Positions 7,633 through 16,013 of a DNA stretch of 49,141 nt are shown one piece after another (the first letter of the stretch is position 1; each line of letters begins with the position of its first letter). Made by a program: the position numbers and the translations under genes. The DNA is from Paraclostridium tenue (lineage in GTDB: Bacteria; Bacillota; Clostridia; Peptostreptococcales; Peptostreptococcaceae). The stretch spans positions 1-49,141 of the forward strand of contig NZ_JADPFO010000010.1 of the NCBI RefSeq assembly GCF_015668515.1. The letters are read 5' to 3'. The notes below the pieces were generated by a model, which made no database searches, was not told where the DNA came from, and saw nothing but the letters and a program-made list of their open reading frames with translations.

Positions 7633-8166
7633 TTACTTTCCTCCCTCTCTCAATAAAGATTTTCTTATCTTTGCCTTTCCCCTTGATATCTTGCTATATA
7701 CACTTGAAATGGCTATCTGTTTATCATTAGCTATATCAACTATGCTTTCATCATGTATGTAATATCGTGTGAAAATCTCTCTATCCTCTTTTGATAAATG
7801 GTTTAGAGTTTCATTCAATTCTTCTTGAATCTCTATTTTTAATAGATTTTTGTCTATATAATAAGTCTGCTCTTCTAAATTTGAAGTTTTTATTTTGCTT
7901 AAATACTTTCTTTTGTAGTCGATTGCTTTATATTTAGCTATTGCACATATCCAGTTTTTAAAAGTATTTTTATCTTTTTCAAAACCTTCTATGTTGTCCC
8001 AAATGGCTAGTAAAGTGTCACTAACACATTCTTCCTCATAGTTACTTAATTTTCCTAAATGAAATCTAATAACCGATGTAATAAGAGAGTTGTATTGATC
8101 TATTAAAATTTCCATTCCTTTTTGATTTTTCTTTTTTATATATTTGATAATTAATTTATCTTGCAA
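7633..8166 (-). CDS. ECF-type RNA polymerase sigma factor
   Basis: 177 residues. Region 2 is visible at about 17-90 (DQYNSLITSVIRFHL through FKNWICAIAKYKAIDYKRKY) and region 4 at about 115-170 (LSKEDREIFTRYYIHDESIV, then an HTH ending VYSKISRGKAKIR). There is no region 3 or 1.1, as in ECF sigma factors. The start is TTG at 8166, behind AGGAGG with good spacing. It is co-transcribed with the membrane-anchored anti-sigma-like gene. No target promoter could be identified; its own upstream region holds a terminator-like hairpin at 8223-8266. Confidence 0.88.
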   Translation of the reverse strand: MQDKLIIKYIKKKNQKGMEILIDQYNSLITSVIRFHLGKLSNYEEECVSDTLLAIWDNIEGFEKDKNTFKNWICAIAKYKAIDYKRKYLSKIKTSNLEEQTYYIDKNLLKIEIQEELNETLNHLSKEDREIFTRYYIHDESIVDIANDKQIAISSVYSKISRGKAKIRKSLLREGGK

Positions 8167-8537
8167 CTTACTTCCTCCTTACTGTAAAATCTTTTACACT
8201 TATTAATTCGTAAACGAAAAGTAAAAACTTGCAACTTTATTAAAAAAAATAAAGTTGCAAGTTTTTAGTATTTCTTTAAATATTAAGTAGTCTTTAAAGA
8301 TGTATGTCCAATAAAACATATATGTAATATTATAAATTATAATAAGCTTATATTTATTAAATATATGTTCAATTGATTCTAAAAAAAGATACAATATATT
8401 TAATTTTAAAGTGAAATTTTATGGAATATTATGTTTTAGTTTTAAATATATAGGTTTCAGTCTATTTTAAAATTAAAAGTTATAATCTATGCTATTATAT
8501 AAGTAAATTAATAACATATTTAAAAGAGGGGAAGACC
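8167..8537. other. Intergenic region upstream of the sigma gene
   Basis: No supported gene. It holds a perfect 18-bp hairpin (8223-8266), the sigma operon promoter region, and a TATAAT-containing AT-rich stretch (about 8480) that probably drives the micro-ORF at 8538. Confidence 0.5.
8223..8266. terminator. Perfect hairpin upstream of the sigma operon
   Basis: AAAAACTTGCAACTTTAT-TAAAAAAA-ATAAAGTTGCAAGTTTTT, with 18-bp perfect arms. It could terminate transcription from either side or act as an operator. Confidence 0.6.
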
Positions 8538-8615
8538 TTGAAATTAATAGACATTTACATAATTTTAGAAATAATATCTTTTATATTATTAATTTTGGTT
8601 AATGGTATCAAATAA
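8538..8615 (+). CDS. Possible 25-residue hydrophobic micro-ORF
   Basis: TTG start 6 bases after AGAGGGG. The peptide is KLIDIYIILEIISFILLILV followed by NGIK: one predicted membrane helix with a charged end. A strong terminator follows at 8671-8708. Size and hydrophobicity resemble type I toxins or small membrane regulators, but no antitoxin RNA promoter was identified on the opposite strand. It is too short for usual gene callers, so confidence is low. Confidence 0.35.
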   Translation: MKLIDIYIILEIISFILLILVNGIK

Positions 8616-8670
8616 AGAAAGATCAAATTTGTGATTATATATAAATTAATAGAAGTTAAATATATCAAAA

Positions 8671-8708
8671 AAGTCCTGAGAAATATTGTAAAATATCTCT
8701 CAGGACTT
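8671..8708 (+). terminator. Terminator after the micro-ORF
   Basis: AAGTCCTGAGAAATATT-GTAA-AATATCTCTCAGGACTT, with 17-bp arms and one mismatch, followed by TTTAT. Confidence 0.7.
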
Positions 8709-8928
8709 TATACTGCCATGTCAACAGTAAACTTTATGTTTTCTCTTGGACCAGCTAGTTAAAAACTACAGAATCCTAGAAAACCTATAATAATTAAATT
8801 ATAATTTCCAAATTTGTAGGGTTATTTTAACATATTATTAAGTTTATTTCAAACTCGATTAGACTAAATATCTTTTAAAAACATATTTTAGTTTAAATAC
8901 TGCATAACATAGCATTGGAGTAAATTAT

Positions 8929-9186
8929 CTATTTACTTTTTTATATTTATCTATAAGACTTTTTTTATATAAAGATCTTATCCTATCAATAACTTCGCTT
9001 TCCATATCTTTTTTTCTTATGAAGGTTGCCTGATTAACATTGAAATAATTTATAAAATAATTCTTAGACTCAAATACTTTGTAAATCTGAGTGTAGTCTA
9101 ATTTTATCTTCTTGATCCTTAAGTGAAGTATTGTCTACTTGCATTAATGTTGATATCCTACAATACCCTACTGCTCTTTTTTTCAT
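8929..9186 (-). pseudogene. Truncated serine recombinase start fused to unrelated sequence
   Basis: After GGAGG, the minus strand reads MKKRAVGYCRISTLMQVDNT then SLKDQEDKIRLH. This is a clear N-terminus of a serine recombinase (YCRIS, catalytic Ser; 'DNTSLKDQ'). It stops at 9070. A second frame (KVFESKNYFINYFNVNQATF to KKVNR, stop 8929) continues but does not look like a recombinase. The relic suggests a lost integrase or resolvase and a past deletion. Confidence 0.6.
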
Positions 9187-9224
9187 GTCTTCCTCCGAAT
9201 GTCTTTTATATAATTCTTTAATTT

Positions 9225-9266
9225 AATATTATCCTATAAAACATATATTTTTTATAGGATAATATT
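9225..9266. promoter_or_regulatory. Palindrome upstream of marR (possible operator or terminator)
   Basis: AATATTATCCTATAAAA-CATATATT-TTTTATAGGATAATATT, perfect 17-bp arms, 64 bases before the marR start. MarR proteins bind palindromes near their own promoters, so an operator is plausible. Confidence 0.45.
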
Positions 9267-9330
9267 TATCTAAAAATATGTTATCATGTAGAAATAGATA
9301 TTTTAACTTCATTCAAATTGGAGGATACTC

Positions 9331-9746
9331 ATGAACGATAAATATATTATTTATTTTATTAGTAGAACTAAAGCTAATATGATAAAATTTATTGAAAATA
9401 AATTAAAAGAAAATGACTTAAATGATTTAATACCTACACATGGTAATATATTAACTGCTCTTTATGAAAGTGATAAAAAACTTACTATGAAAGAAATAGC
9501 TAAAAAAATTGGTAAAGATAAGTCGACAGTAACTTCATTAGTAAATAAACTTATACATTTAGGCTATATAACAAAAAAACAATCTACTCTAGATAGGCGA
9601 GTTACTTATATAAGTTTAACTTTATATCATCTCAAATTAAAGAAACTGCCTATAAAGACTTTACACATGCGGAAAAAGAAGAATTTCTAAGATTACTTAA
9701 AAAACTTAGTTCTAATTTTAAAATTGAAAATGAAAGATATAAATAA
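9331..9746 (+). pseudogene. MarR-family regulator, frameshifted
   Basis: The first about 97 residues form a normal MarR winged-helix half: EIAKKIGKDKSTVTSLVNKL, then HLGYITKKQSTLDRRVTYIS. Past about 9620 the frame breaks, but another frame continues the family's C-terminal helices: FISSQIKETAYKDFTHAEKE and EFLRLLKKLSSNF, ending at 9746. A deletion of several bases in the wing-to-helix link is the simplest explanation. The truncated 119-residue product would lack the last dimerisation helix. It was probably the regulator of the adjacent redox operon. Confidence 0.75.
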
Positions 9747-9750
9747 AAAA

Positions 9751-9778
9751 GAGTCTCGTATACACGAGGCTCTTTTTT
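9751..9778. terminator. Terminator between convergent marR and nitroreductase genes
   Basis: GAGTCTCGT-ATACACGAG-type hairpin (GAGTCTCGTATACACGAGGC) followed by six T's on the plus strand; one G-T pair in the stem. Confidence 0.75.
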
Positions 9779-9787
9779 ATTTTATAT

Positions 9788-10426
9788 TTAGTCTATAAAT
9801 GTTACTACTTCTTCAAGAGGCTTACGAGGTGGTTTTGGAGCTGTCGGCTCTTTAGCTACACCTAAAGATATCATAGACATTAATTCAAATCCTGGCTTAT
9901 CAAATCCGATTAACTCTTCTATTTGAACCTTAGCATGTGTTGGACCTGTCATATAGCAAGTTGCATATCCCATTTCTGTTGCGGCTAATAAGAAGTTTTC
10001 AACTGCAGCACCTATTCCTTGTGCTGCTGATTGTGGGGATACTAACATATCTAGAACTTCCTTAGGTGCATCATTTTCTTTTAATATTTTATACTCTATC
10101 ATTTTATATTCTGAACCATATACCATTACAACTACTGGAGCATTTCTAAAGCATGTATAATACTTTATTACACTCATATGTTTATCTCTATCTTTTTCAG
10201 TTTTTGCAATTTCACCTAACTTTTCATGGCTTTTAGTTACTATATCAGCCATTTTATTTATTACATCACGATTAGTAAGTACTACAAAGTTCCAATTTTG
10301 TTGGTGCTTTGGAGAAGGAGCTTGTGTTGCTGCTTCTATCATTTTTAATATATCTTCCTTTGGTACAGTTTCATCTGTATATTTTCTTACGCTTTTACGA
10401 TTATATATAGCTTCTAAAACATTCAT
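9788..10426 (-). CDS. Nitroreductase-family FMN oxidoreductase
   Basis: 212 residues, normal length for the family. The N-terminus has the FMN-binding pattern IYNRKSVRKYTDETVPKEDI, followed by AATQAPSPKHQQNWNFVVL (FMN phosphate and substrate region). A second FMN-contact segment is SAAQGIGAAVENFLLAATEMGY at about 133-154, and the C-terminus has SLGVAKEP. These enzymes use NAD(P)H and FMN to reduce nitro compounds, quinones or flavins. It lies 30 bases downstream of the flavoprotein and is probably co-transcribed. The ribosome binding site AAGGAG precedes the ATG. The substrate cannot be deduced. Confidence 0.88.
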   Translation of the reverse strand: MNVLEAIYNRKSVRKYTDETVPKEDILKMIEAATQAPSPKHQQNWNFVVLTNRDVINKMADIVTKSHEKLGEIAKTEKDRDKHMSVIKYYTCFRNAPVVVMVYGSEYKMIEYKILKENDAPKEVLDMLVSPQSAAQGIGAAVENFLLAATEMGYATCYMTGPTHAKVQIEELIGFDKPGFELMSMISLGVAKEPTAPKPPRKPLEEVVTFID

Positions 10427-10456
10427 TTTGAGTCTCCTTTAGTTTATAAATTTGAA

Positions 10457-12175
10457 TTACTTATTATTTACTATACTTTTTCCACATCTTTTTCCAAATA
10501 CTAATATTTCTGTTATAGCATTTCCACCAAGTCTATTAGTTCCATGAGTTCCACCAACTATTTCACCTGCTGCATATAACCCTTTTATAATACTTTCATC
10601 ATTTCTTAATACTTGGTTTTTATTATTTATTTTAACACCACCCATTGTATGATGAACCGCTGGTGCTACTACTTGTACATAGTATGGACCTTCTTTAATA
10701 GATATTAATTGACCTCTCCTATTAAAGTCTTCATCTTTGTTGTTATCTACATATGAGTTATATTTATTTAATGTTTCTTTTAGATTAGAATAGTTTATAT
10801 TAAAGAAATCACAGGCATCTTCTATAGTTTCAAACTTTCCAAATAGATTATCTTTTTCTAATCTCTTAACTTCACCACTATTTATAGATACACCTTCATT
10901 TATAGATTCTACTTCTTTTGACCATACTAAATATGCTCTATTTGAAGTTTGATTTAGTATCCCTTCAGATACAACATCTCTTCTTTCTAATTCTTCAACA
11001 AATCTATTCCCTTCTTTATTTACAAGTATTGCACCATCAAATCTAGCTCCTCCTACATGAGATAGCTCTCCTGTTATAGGGTTACTTATAGGGAATGTCT
11101 GAATATAGTTCATATCTACAAACTTAGCATCAACCTTCTCACACATATCATGCCCTTGTCCTGTTACTCCACTAACGTTAGTTGTTTTGTATCTTTCATC
11201 TAAATTAGGGGCATATTTTTTTCTCATTTTAACATTTCCACTAAATCCACCTGTTGCTAATACAACTCCATATCTTGCCTTAAATACTATTTCTCTATTA
11301 TTAAATAAACTATTGACTCCAGTAACTCTATCTTCTTCAAAAATTAAGTTTTTACACTCAACACCCGTTATTATGTCTACACCTAACTCTTGAGCCTTTT
11401 CCCTTAACTTTTGTATAAGTTCTATGGCATATTTACCTTTAAATACAGAAGCCCTCGGTACTTTATGTCCACCAAAATGTATAAGTTTATCTTCTTTAAA
11501 TTCTACATTTACAAAATCCTTCAACCATCTATATGTTGGTAAAGCATTTTCAACTAATATGTCAACTTGTTCTATATTACATTTATTATCTCCACCAACT
11601 AGTATATCTTCACGATAACTTTCTTTTGAATCGAGTATATTCTTTTGTTTTTGCTCGTCATTTTGTGGAATATTAACTCCACCCATTGATACCAATGTAT
11701 TTCCACCTAAATTATTCATCTTTTCCAATAGTACGACATTAGCTCCATTTGCTCCTGCTTCAATGGCTGCACTAAGTCCTGCACCACCGCCACCTACAAT
11801 TACAACATCATACTCTTGTATATCTTTTAATTTTCTAGCTTTTCCACTAACTATTTTTTCTAATAGTTCTGCATCTAATGCTAAGGCCTCTAATTCTGTT
11901 TTATCGGCTCCAGCTTTAATTAATGCATCTTTAACAGCTTCTCTTATTCCTCTACTTGTAATAGAACATCCTGATACATTTGGAACTAATATAGTATTTT
12001 TTTCTATTATATTTTTTATAACATGTTCAAATGCTGGATCAGATATTATTTTTGTCTCGTTATGCTCTATAATATTTATATCTTTGATTTTAGAATCTGA
12101 TATTATAATATTAAGCTTTATATCTCCTGCATATCCTTTACCAATTCCTGTATAACTTCCATCTATATAATCCAT
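10457..12175 (-). CDS. FMN-binding fumarate reductase-like flavoprotein
   Basis: 572 residues. The N-terminal FMN-binding domain (about 1-90) has VSGCSITSRGI, matching the covalent-FMN motif SGxTx[ST]. A Rossmann FAD site, VVIVGGGGAGLSAAIEAG, follows at about 125-142, and the C-terminal FAD motif is GLYAAGEIVGGTHGTNRLGG. HHTMGG and FVEELERRD resemble active-site parts of fumarate, urocanate or enoate reductases. No haem motifs and no signal peptide are seen, so it is probably cytoplasmic. The electron acceptor is unknown. It leads an operon with the nitroreductase, under a promoter overlapped by a perfect palindrome. Confidence 0.88.
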   Translation of the reverse strand: MDYIDGSYTGIGKGYAGDIKLNIIISDSKIKDINIIEHNETKIISDPAFEHVIKNIIEKNTILVPNVSGCSITSRGIREAVKDALIKAGADKTELEALALDAELLEKIVSGKARKLKDIQEYDVVIVGGGGAGLSAAIEAGANGANVVLLEKMNNLGGNTLVSMGGVNIPQNDEQKQKNILDSKESYREDILVGGDNKCNIEQVDILVENALPTYRWLKDFVNVEFKEDKLIHFGGHKVPRASVFKGKYAIELIQKLREKAQELGVDIITGVECKNLIFEEDRVTGVNSLFNNREIVFKARYGVVLATGGFSGNVKMRKKYAPNLDERYKTTNVSGVTGQGHDMCEKVDAKFVDMNYIQTFPISNPITGELSHVGGARFDGAILVNKEGNRFVEELERRDVVSEGILNQTSNRAYLVWSKEVESINEGVSINSGEVKRLEKDNLFGKFETIEDACDFFNINYSNLKETLNKYNSYVDNNKDEDFNRRGQLISIKEGPYYVQVVAPAVHHTMGGVKINNKNQVLRNDESIIKGLYAAGEIVGGTHGTNRLGGNAITEILVFGKRCGKSIVNNK

Positions 12176-12187
12176 TTTATCCTCCTA

Positions 12188-12250
12188 AAATACGATATAA
12201 AATTAGTTTTGCGTCAAACTAATTTTATATCGTATTTAGTTTTATGTCAA
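12188..12250 (-). promoter_or_regulatory. Promoter and operator palindrome of the redox operon
   Basis: On the minus strand, TTGACA (12250-12245), a 17-base spacer and TAAAAT (12227-12222) form a good vegetative promoter. A perfect palindrome with 22-bp arms (12188-12209 and 12216-12237; loop TGCGTC) covers the -10 element and the start site and ends just before the ribosome binding site. This is a typical repressor site. The neighbouring marR relic is the natural candidate regulator. Confidence 0.65.
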
Positions 12251-12339
12251 ACTTTTTTATATAAAGGTTTTTTAGTCATATTTATATTCTTTTCAAAAAT
12301 TAACACTATTTCGATGTGAACAAAGTCAAGTTTTCCGAA

Positions 12340-12374
12340 GCAGTCAAAAACGGTATGAAATTGTTATAGGTATA
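12340..12374 (+). repeat. Relic copy of the 3' end of the gene at 25637
   Basis: 33 of 35 bases match 25889-25923. In the intact gene this segment encodes AVKNGMKV plus the stop and the left half of a palindromic terminator. The palindrome's right half has decayed here. It suggests a second, deleted copy of that gene or a recombination footprint. Confidence 0.6.
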
Positions 12375-12548
12375 CATCTAAAATTTCATTTTTTTGTACT
12401 TCTAGTCCAAAACCTTCCAATTAGGTTTTGGTAGATACTCTCACATAACCATAAAACATAAAAAGTCTTCCTTTTCTTGTAAATTTTAAGTGTATTTATT
12501 ACACTAATATATGACACCCTCTAATACATTGATTTTAATGAATAAAAA

Positions 12549-12580
12549 AAGGTATCAAAACCGTAAAGTTATGATACCTT
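12549..12580 (-). terminator. Terminator-like hairpin
   Basis: AAGGTATCA and TGATACCTT flank a 14-base loop; on the minus strand the hairpin is followed by seven T's. No minus-strand gene is present just upstream, so its partner gene may be lost. Confidence 0.45.
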
Positions 12581-12775
12581 AAAATAAAAAAATATATGTA
12601 ATGCCTCTGTTTTTTTATTTTATTAATTTTTTAATACATTTTAAGTCACAATTTTGCTTTTGTTGACAAAAAAGTATTACAATAGATTACAATTTAGATA
12701 TTATTATCTAACATAGTTGATTTATGTAGTAAAATATTTTTGATTTATAAAAAAATATTTTTGGGGGATAACAAT

Positions 12776-13182
12776 ATGTTAAGAAAAAAATTACTAAAAC
12801 CTTATCACTTTTAATCGCTTCAGTTGCTGTATTTGGAACTTCACAAAGTTTTGCAAATGAACAAGATTTAAATGCTCCACAAGTAAAAGTTACAACAGAA
12901 TTTGGTACGACTGTTTCAGGGTATGGTAAGTTAACAAGTTCTCCAGTTACTTCAGGTAAAGACTTAACAGCTACAGCTGAAGTAACTAGAATTGATTCTG
13001 GTGCTAATTTTACTGGTTATGTTGTTGAAAAAAATAAATCAACGGCAGTCACAAATAAAAAAACAATATCTACTAAAGGTCAACATCATATGTCTTATTC
13101 ATCTAGACCAAACAATGTTCAATTAATTTTGAAAAATAACTTAGGTTCTAAAAAGTATATAAGTGGAAAATTCCATTCTTAA
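12776..13182 (+). pseudogene. Secreted small protein, frameshifted in an A-tract at codon 5
   Basis: The ATG at 12776 (GGGGGA upstream) reads MLRKK and then runs into a stop. One extra A in the run of seven would restore a frame of about 135 residues: ITKTLSLLIASVAVFGTSQS then FANEQ (a clear signal peptide with an Ala-type cleavage site). A Thr/Ser-rich mature part ends KKYISGKFHS. The family is not recognised. A bacteriocin-like or surface protein is possible, since a membrane protein gene follows. The frameshift may be real, phase-variable, or a sequencing error. Confidence 0.65.
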
Positions 13183-13190
13183 TATAATAT

Positions 13191-13226
13191 AAAAAATTAG
13201 CTAATTTATAAATTAGCTAATTTTTT
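13191..13226 (+). terminator. Terminator between the secreted-protein relic and the membrane protein gene
   Basis: AAAAAATTAGCTAATTT-AT-AAATTAGCTAATTTTTT, perfect 17-bp arms. It would reduce readthrough into the gene at 13261. Confidence 0.7.
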
Positions 13227-13260
13227 ATATTTATTTAATATTATGTTAGGAGAAATTTAA

Positions 13261-14712
13261 ATGGTTAATCATGTTATCATTGAATTTAAAAAAGCTTTTT
13301 GTTCAATTAAATTTATATTTACACTTTTTATTGGATTTATATGTCTTTGTGTTGGAGGGGTAGATGATATTGCTGGAAATTTTACTGTACCAATTGGATC
13401 TCTTTATTTATTCGCACAATCTTATTCATCAGGATTTTATTCTATATTCTTATTCTTAGCTCCATTAATTTGTTCTATTCCGTACGCTTTATCTTATATA
13501 GAAGATTATGAAAATGGAGAGTACAAAAGAAATATAGATACTATTGGTAATTTAAAGTATTTTGTCATAAAATTTTGTGTAAATGGAATAGTCGGAGGAT
13601 TGTCTTTAGCACTAATTATTATATTTTATTATATTTGTATATTGATGATAAAAGGAGTTAATCCTAATGATATTATGAATTTTGATTTTAATAATAGCTT
13701 AACGACACTAATTAATAAAAATCAACATTTATATATTTTGGTAGAAAGTATATTTTCATTTATTTTTGGATTTACATTTGCAAATATAACATTGAGTATA
13801 TCTATATTTACAAGAGATAAATGGATAACTTTAAGTACACCTATATTTTTCCATGTTTTATCATTTGTAGTGCTGTCTAATATAACACCTTATTTAGATA
13901 GTTTAATAATTTATAGTTTTTTTAGAAATAGCTCTATGAATATTTTACCAAGAATAATTTATACGTTATTTATAAATATAAGTTGTATTTTAGTATCTAT
14001 TTTTTTTATAAGAAAAAATTATATTGGTACTGAAAAAAATATACGCTTATATAAACTTAGTATAAGCTTTTTTATAATTATACTGATAAAGTTCCAATTC
14101 CAAGATTTCTTGGAACTTTATAACTATAATGAACGTAGCTTATTTAGCTTTCTTTTATTTTTATTTAATAATTTATATATATTTCACTACTTTATATCAT
14201 TTTGCTTCATAATATTCATAAGTAACATTTTAAAAAAAGATACTGAGACTATAAATAATAATATAAAAACATTATTTGTAAAAAATATAAAAAAAATAGT
14301 TAGTATAATATTGAAATTTTTAATATTTTTTATAATATCCAGTATATTAATATATATCTTTAATAAAGATATTAAAATTACTAATAATAGATTTTATTCA
14401 GATATATTACTTATTATTTTTAGTATAATATTAATGACACTATATTTATTTACAATATCGTTAATTTGTATAACGACTAATAGTATATTCAAAAGTCAAA
14501 TATTGAGTATAGTTATAATCTCTTTTATTATAGTATTCAATATATCTATATATATTGGAGATTTTAACAATATAAAACCTTTTTCAATAGTATATAATTC
14601 ATTATTTAGTTCATACACAAATAGTAACTATATAATACCTATTATATTTTGGATACTCTTAATAGCTATAATTTCAAATATATATTTAAACTACTCTAAA
14701 ACCATTGATTAA
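13261..14712 (+). CDS. ABC-2-like multi-pass membrane protein
   Basis: 483 residues, very rich in Ile and Phe, with about ten to twelve predicted membrane helices. The N-terminus (VNHVIIEFKKAFCSIKFIFT) and the loop SYIEDYENGEYKRN resemble the permease subunits of ABC-2 type exporters ('EREsGt' region). No ATPase gene is beside it. It may work with a chromosomal ATPase or be an orphan. The start follows AGGAGAAA. It could export or protect against the adjacent secreted protein, but this is only a guess from position. Confidence 0.6.
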   Translation: MVNHVIIEFKKAFCSIKFIFTLFIGFICLCVGGVDDIAGNFTVPIGSLYLFAQSYSSGFYSIFLFLAPLICSIPYALSYIEDYENGEYKRNIDTIGNLKYFVIKFCVNGIVGGLSLALIIIFYYICILMIKGVNPNDIMNFDFNNSLTTLINKNQHLYILVESIFSFIFGFTFANITLSISIFTRDKWITLSTPIFFHVLSFVVLSNITPYLDSLIIYSFFRNSSMNILPRIIYTLFINISCILVSIFFIRKNYIGTEKNIRLYKLSISFFIIILIKFQFQDFLELYNYNERSLFSFLLFLFNNLYIFHYFISFCFIIFISNILKKDTETINNNIKTLFVKNIKKIVSIILKFLIFFIISSILIYIFNKDIKITNNRFYSDILLIIFSIILMTLYLFTISLICITTNSIFKSQILSIVIISFIIVFNISIYIGDFNNIKPFSIVYNSLFSSYTNSNYIIPIIFWILLIAIISNIYLNYSKTID

Positions 14713-14717
14713 CAAAT

Positions 14718-14756
14718 ACTAAGTTAGTAAATATTGAAAAATTTTACTAACTTAGT
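14718..14756. terminator. Bidirectional terminator
   Basis: ACTAAGTTAGTAAA and TTTACTAACTTAGT flank an 11-base loop between two convergent genes. Confidence 0.7.
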
Positions 14757-14769
14757 TTGATTGAAAATA

Positions 14770-15558
14770 TTATAATTTATTTATATTTTTTAAAGTAAAC
14801 TTAAAATATAAATAAATTATAATGCTGATTGGTGCAACGCAGATAACTATATTTTTTATTATCTTAATTATCTTTGACAAGTAATTTTCACCTATATTAA
14901 CTCTATAAAACCAATCCTCTCCGTCAAAGCTCTTTACATTCCCACTATAACTATAATCATCTATATTTAATCTATGAGGTCCATATCGATATAATACATC
15001 AGATTTACTATCACTATAAGCACTTTTTTCATTATTGTAAATTCTTACCCCTTTTATAAAACTGAATTCATCAGATTTTAATATAGAGTCTAACTCATTT
15101 CTATAGGATTTTACATCATTAACATTATTAACTGATGCAATTGACTTTATCTTTTCATTAAATTCTGTTTTTATAGAATCCCATTCAAAATATTGAGTAT
15201 ATGTAATTAAATTATGTTTATTTAAAAAAGTTAATATTAGAAGTATCGTTATGCTAATAATAGATATGTATTTAAATATATTACATAATATATTAGTTCT
15301 TTTTATTAAATTATTATTCTTTACATTTAATAATTCAATATCATTACTTAATTCTAAATACAAATTTCTCAAAGAACAACTTCCATCGTCAAACTCTTCT
15401 ATAGCTTTCATTTGAGCTTCTTCTACATCATAACCTTGAGACATCAAATTTTGGGTAGACTCTAATAAATGCTCACTTACTTCATCCCTTAAATCTTCAA
15501 TGTACTTATTTTTATTCCCTTTATACAAAGATTTCAAGTATTTCTCTATTAATTCCAT
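14770..15558 (-). CDS. HAAS-domain (DUF1700-like) membrane protein
   Basis: 262 residues. The N-terminal about 75 residues, IEKYLKSLYKGNKNKYIEDL then REVSEHLLEST-like and EEAQMKAIEEFDDG, match the HAAS alpha-helical domain that accompanies PadR regulators. A membrane helix follows at about 94-110, then an extracytoplasmic part and a C-terminal helix at about 236-254. It starts 3 bases after the padR gene, so the two are translationally linked. Such pairs usually sense membrane or envelope stress. The target is unknown. Confidence 0.75.
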   Translation of the reverse strand: MELIEKYLKSLYKGNKNKYIEDLRDEVSEHLLESTQNLMSQGYDVEEAQMKAIEEFDDGSCSLRNLYLELSNDIELLNVKNNNLIKRTNILCNIFKYISIISITILLILTFLNKHNLITYTQYFEWDSIKTEFNEKIKSIASVNNVNDVKSYRNELDSILKSDEFSFIKGVRIYNNEKSAYSDSKSDVLYRYGPHRLNIDDYSYSGNVKSFDGEDWFYRVNIGENYLSKIIKIIKNIVICVAPISIIIYLYFKFTLKNINKL

Positions 15559-15561
15559 ATG

Positions 15562-15891
15562 CTATCCCCTCTTATTTAAAAACTTGTTTATTGTATTCAC
15601 CATAAATCTCCATTCATTAATCTTATGCTTCAAATTAATTTTTCCATCTTCTGTTATTCGATAATATTTTCTTTTACTTCCAAAATTATCGTTTTCATCT
15701 CGATAAGATTCGATTAACTCCTTGGATTCAAGCCTCTTTAAACAAACATATACAGTACTATCTTTTATTTCAAAGCCTGTTTTATTTTTTAATGTATTAC
15801 ATAATTCATATCCATATGTATCCTGAATATCAAGTATCAGTAATATTAGAAAGTCAATATGTCCTTTTAAAGTTTCCCTATTTATCTCCAT
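15562..15891 (-). CDS. PadR-family transcriptional regulator
   Basis: 109 residues from the ATG at 15891, which has AAAGGTGGTG upstream; earlier GTG codons overlap that site. The winged helix has LILLILDIQDTYGYELCNTL, then DSTVYVCLKRLESKELIESY and GSKRKYYRITEDGKINL, the typical PadR pattern with a C-terminal dimerisation helix. It probably represses its own operon with the HAAS protein. A very long perfect palindrome (15934-16013) lies directly upstream. Confidence 0.88.
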   Translation of the reverse strand: MEINRETLKGHIDFLILLILDIQDTYGYELCNTLKNKTGFEIKDSTVYVCLKRLESKELIESYRDENDNFGSKRKYYRITEDGKINLKHKINEWRFMVNTINKFLNKRG

Positions 15892-15933
15892 TATACAATT
15901 CACCACCTTTAAGACTATGTGTATTATAAATTA

Positions 15934-16013
15934 AACCTATTTAAATACAGTATAATATACCTTATATTATTAATCAATAATATAAGGTATATTATACTGT
16001 ATTTAAATAGGTT
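15934..16013. repeat. 80-bp near-perfect palindrome upstream of padR
   Basis: Two 38-base arms (15934-15971 and 15976-16013) are exact reverse complements around the loop AATC. Each arm contains TATAAT, so a promoter could fire either way. This is longer than a usual PadR operator or terminator. It may be a cruciform-forming control site or a small non-autonomous element. Confidence 0.75.

Larger units (their letters stand above)
8616..9330. other. Relic-rich intergenic region
   Basis: No intact gene. From left to right it holds a terminator (8671-8708), a minus-strand fragment reading LAGPRENIKFTVDMAV before a stop (about 8712-8760), a broken serine recombinase start (8929-9186, minus), and a perfect palindrome (9225-9266) upstream of the marR relic. 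Confidence 0.5.
12251..12775. other. Intergenic region with a 35-base relic
   Basis: No gene. It contains a sequence (12340-12374) that matches 33 of 35 bases at 25889-25923, the 3' end of the gene at 25637, and a short hairpin (12549-12580) that would terminate minus-strand transcripts. It ends with the promoter region of the secreted-protein relic (ribosome binding site GGGGGA at 12762). Confidence 0.5.

Noticed and set aside
12776-14712. Lactococcin 972-type bacteriocin with its export genes
   Set aside because: The secreted relic lacks a match I can defend to that family, and no ABC ATPase is present; only a general exported-protein call is supported.
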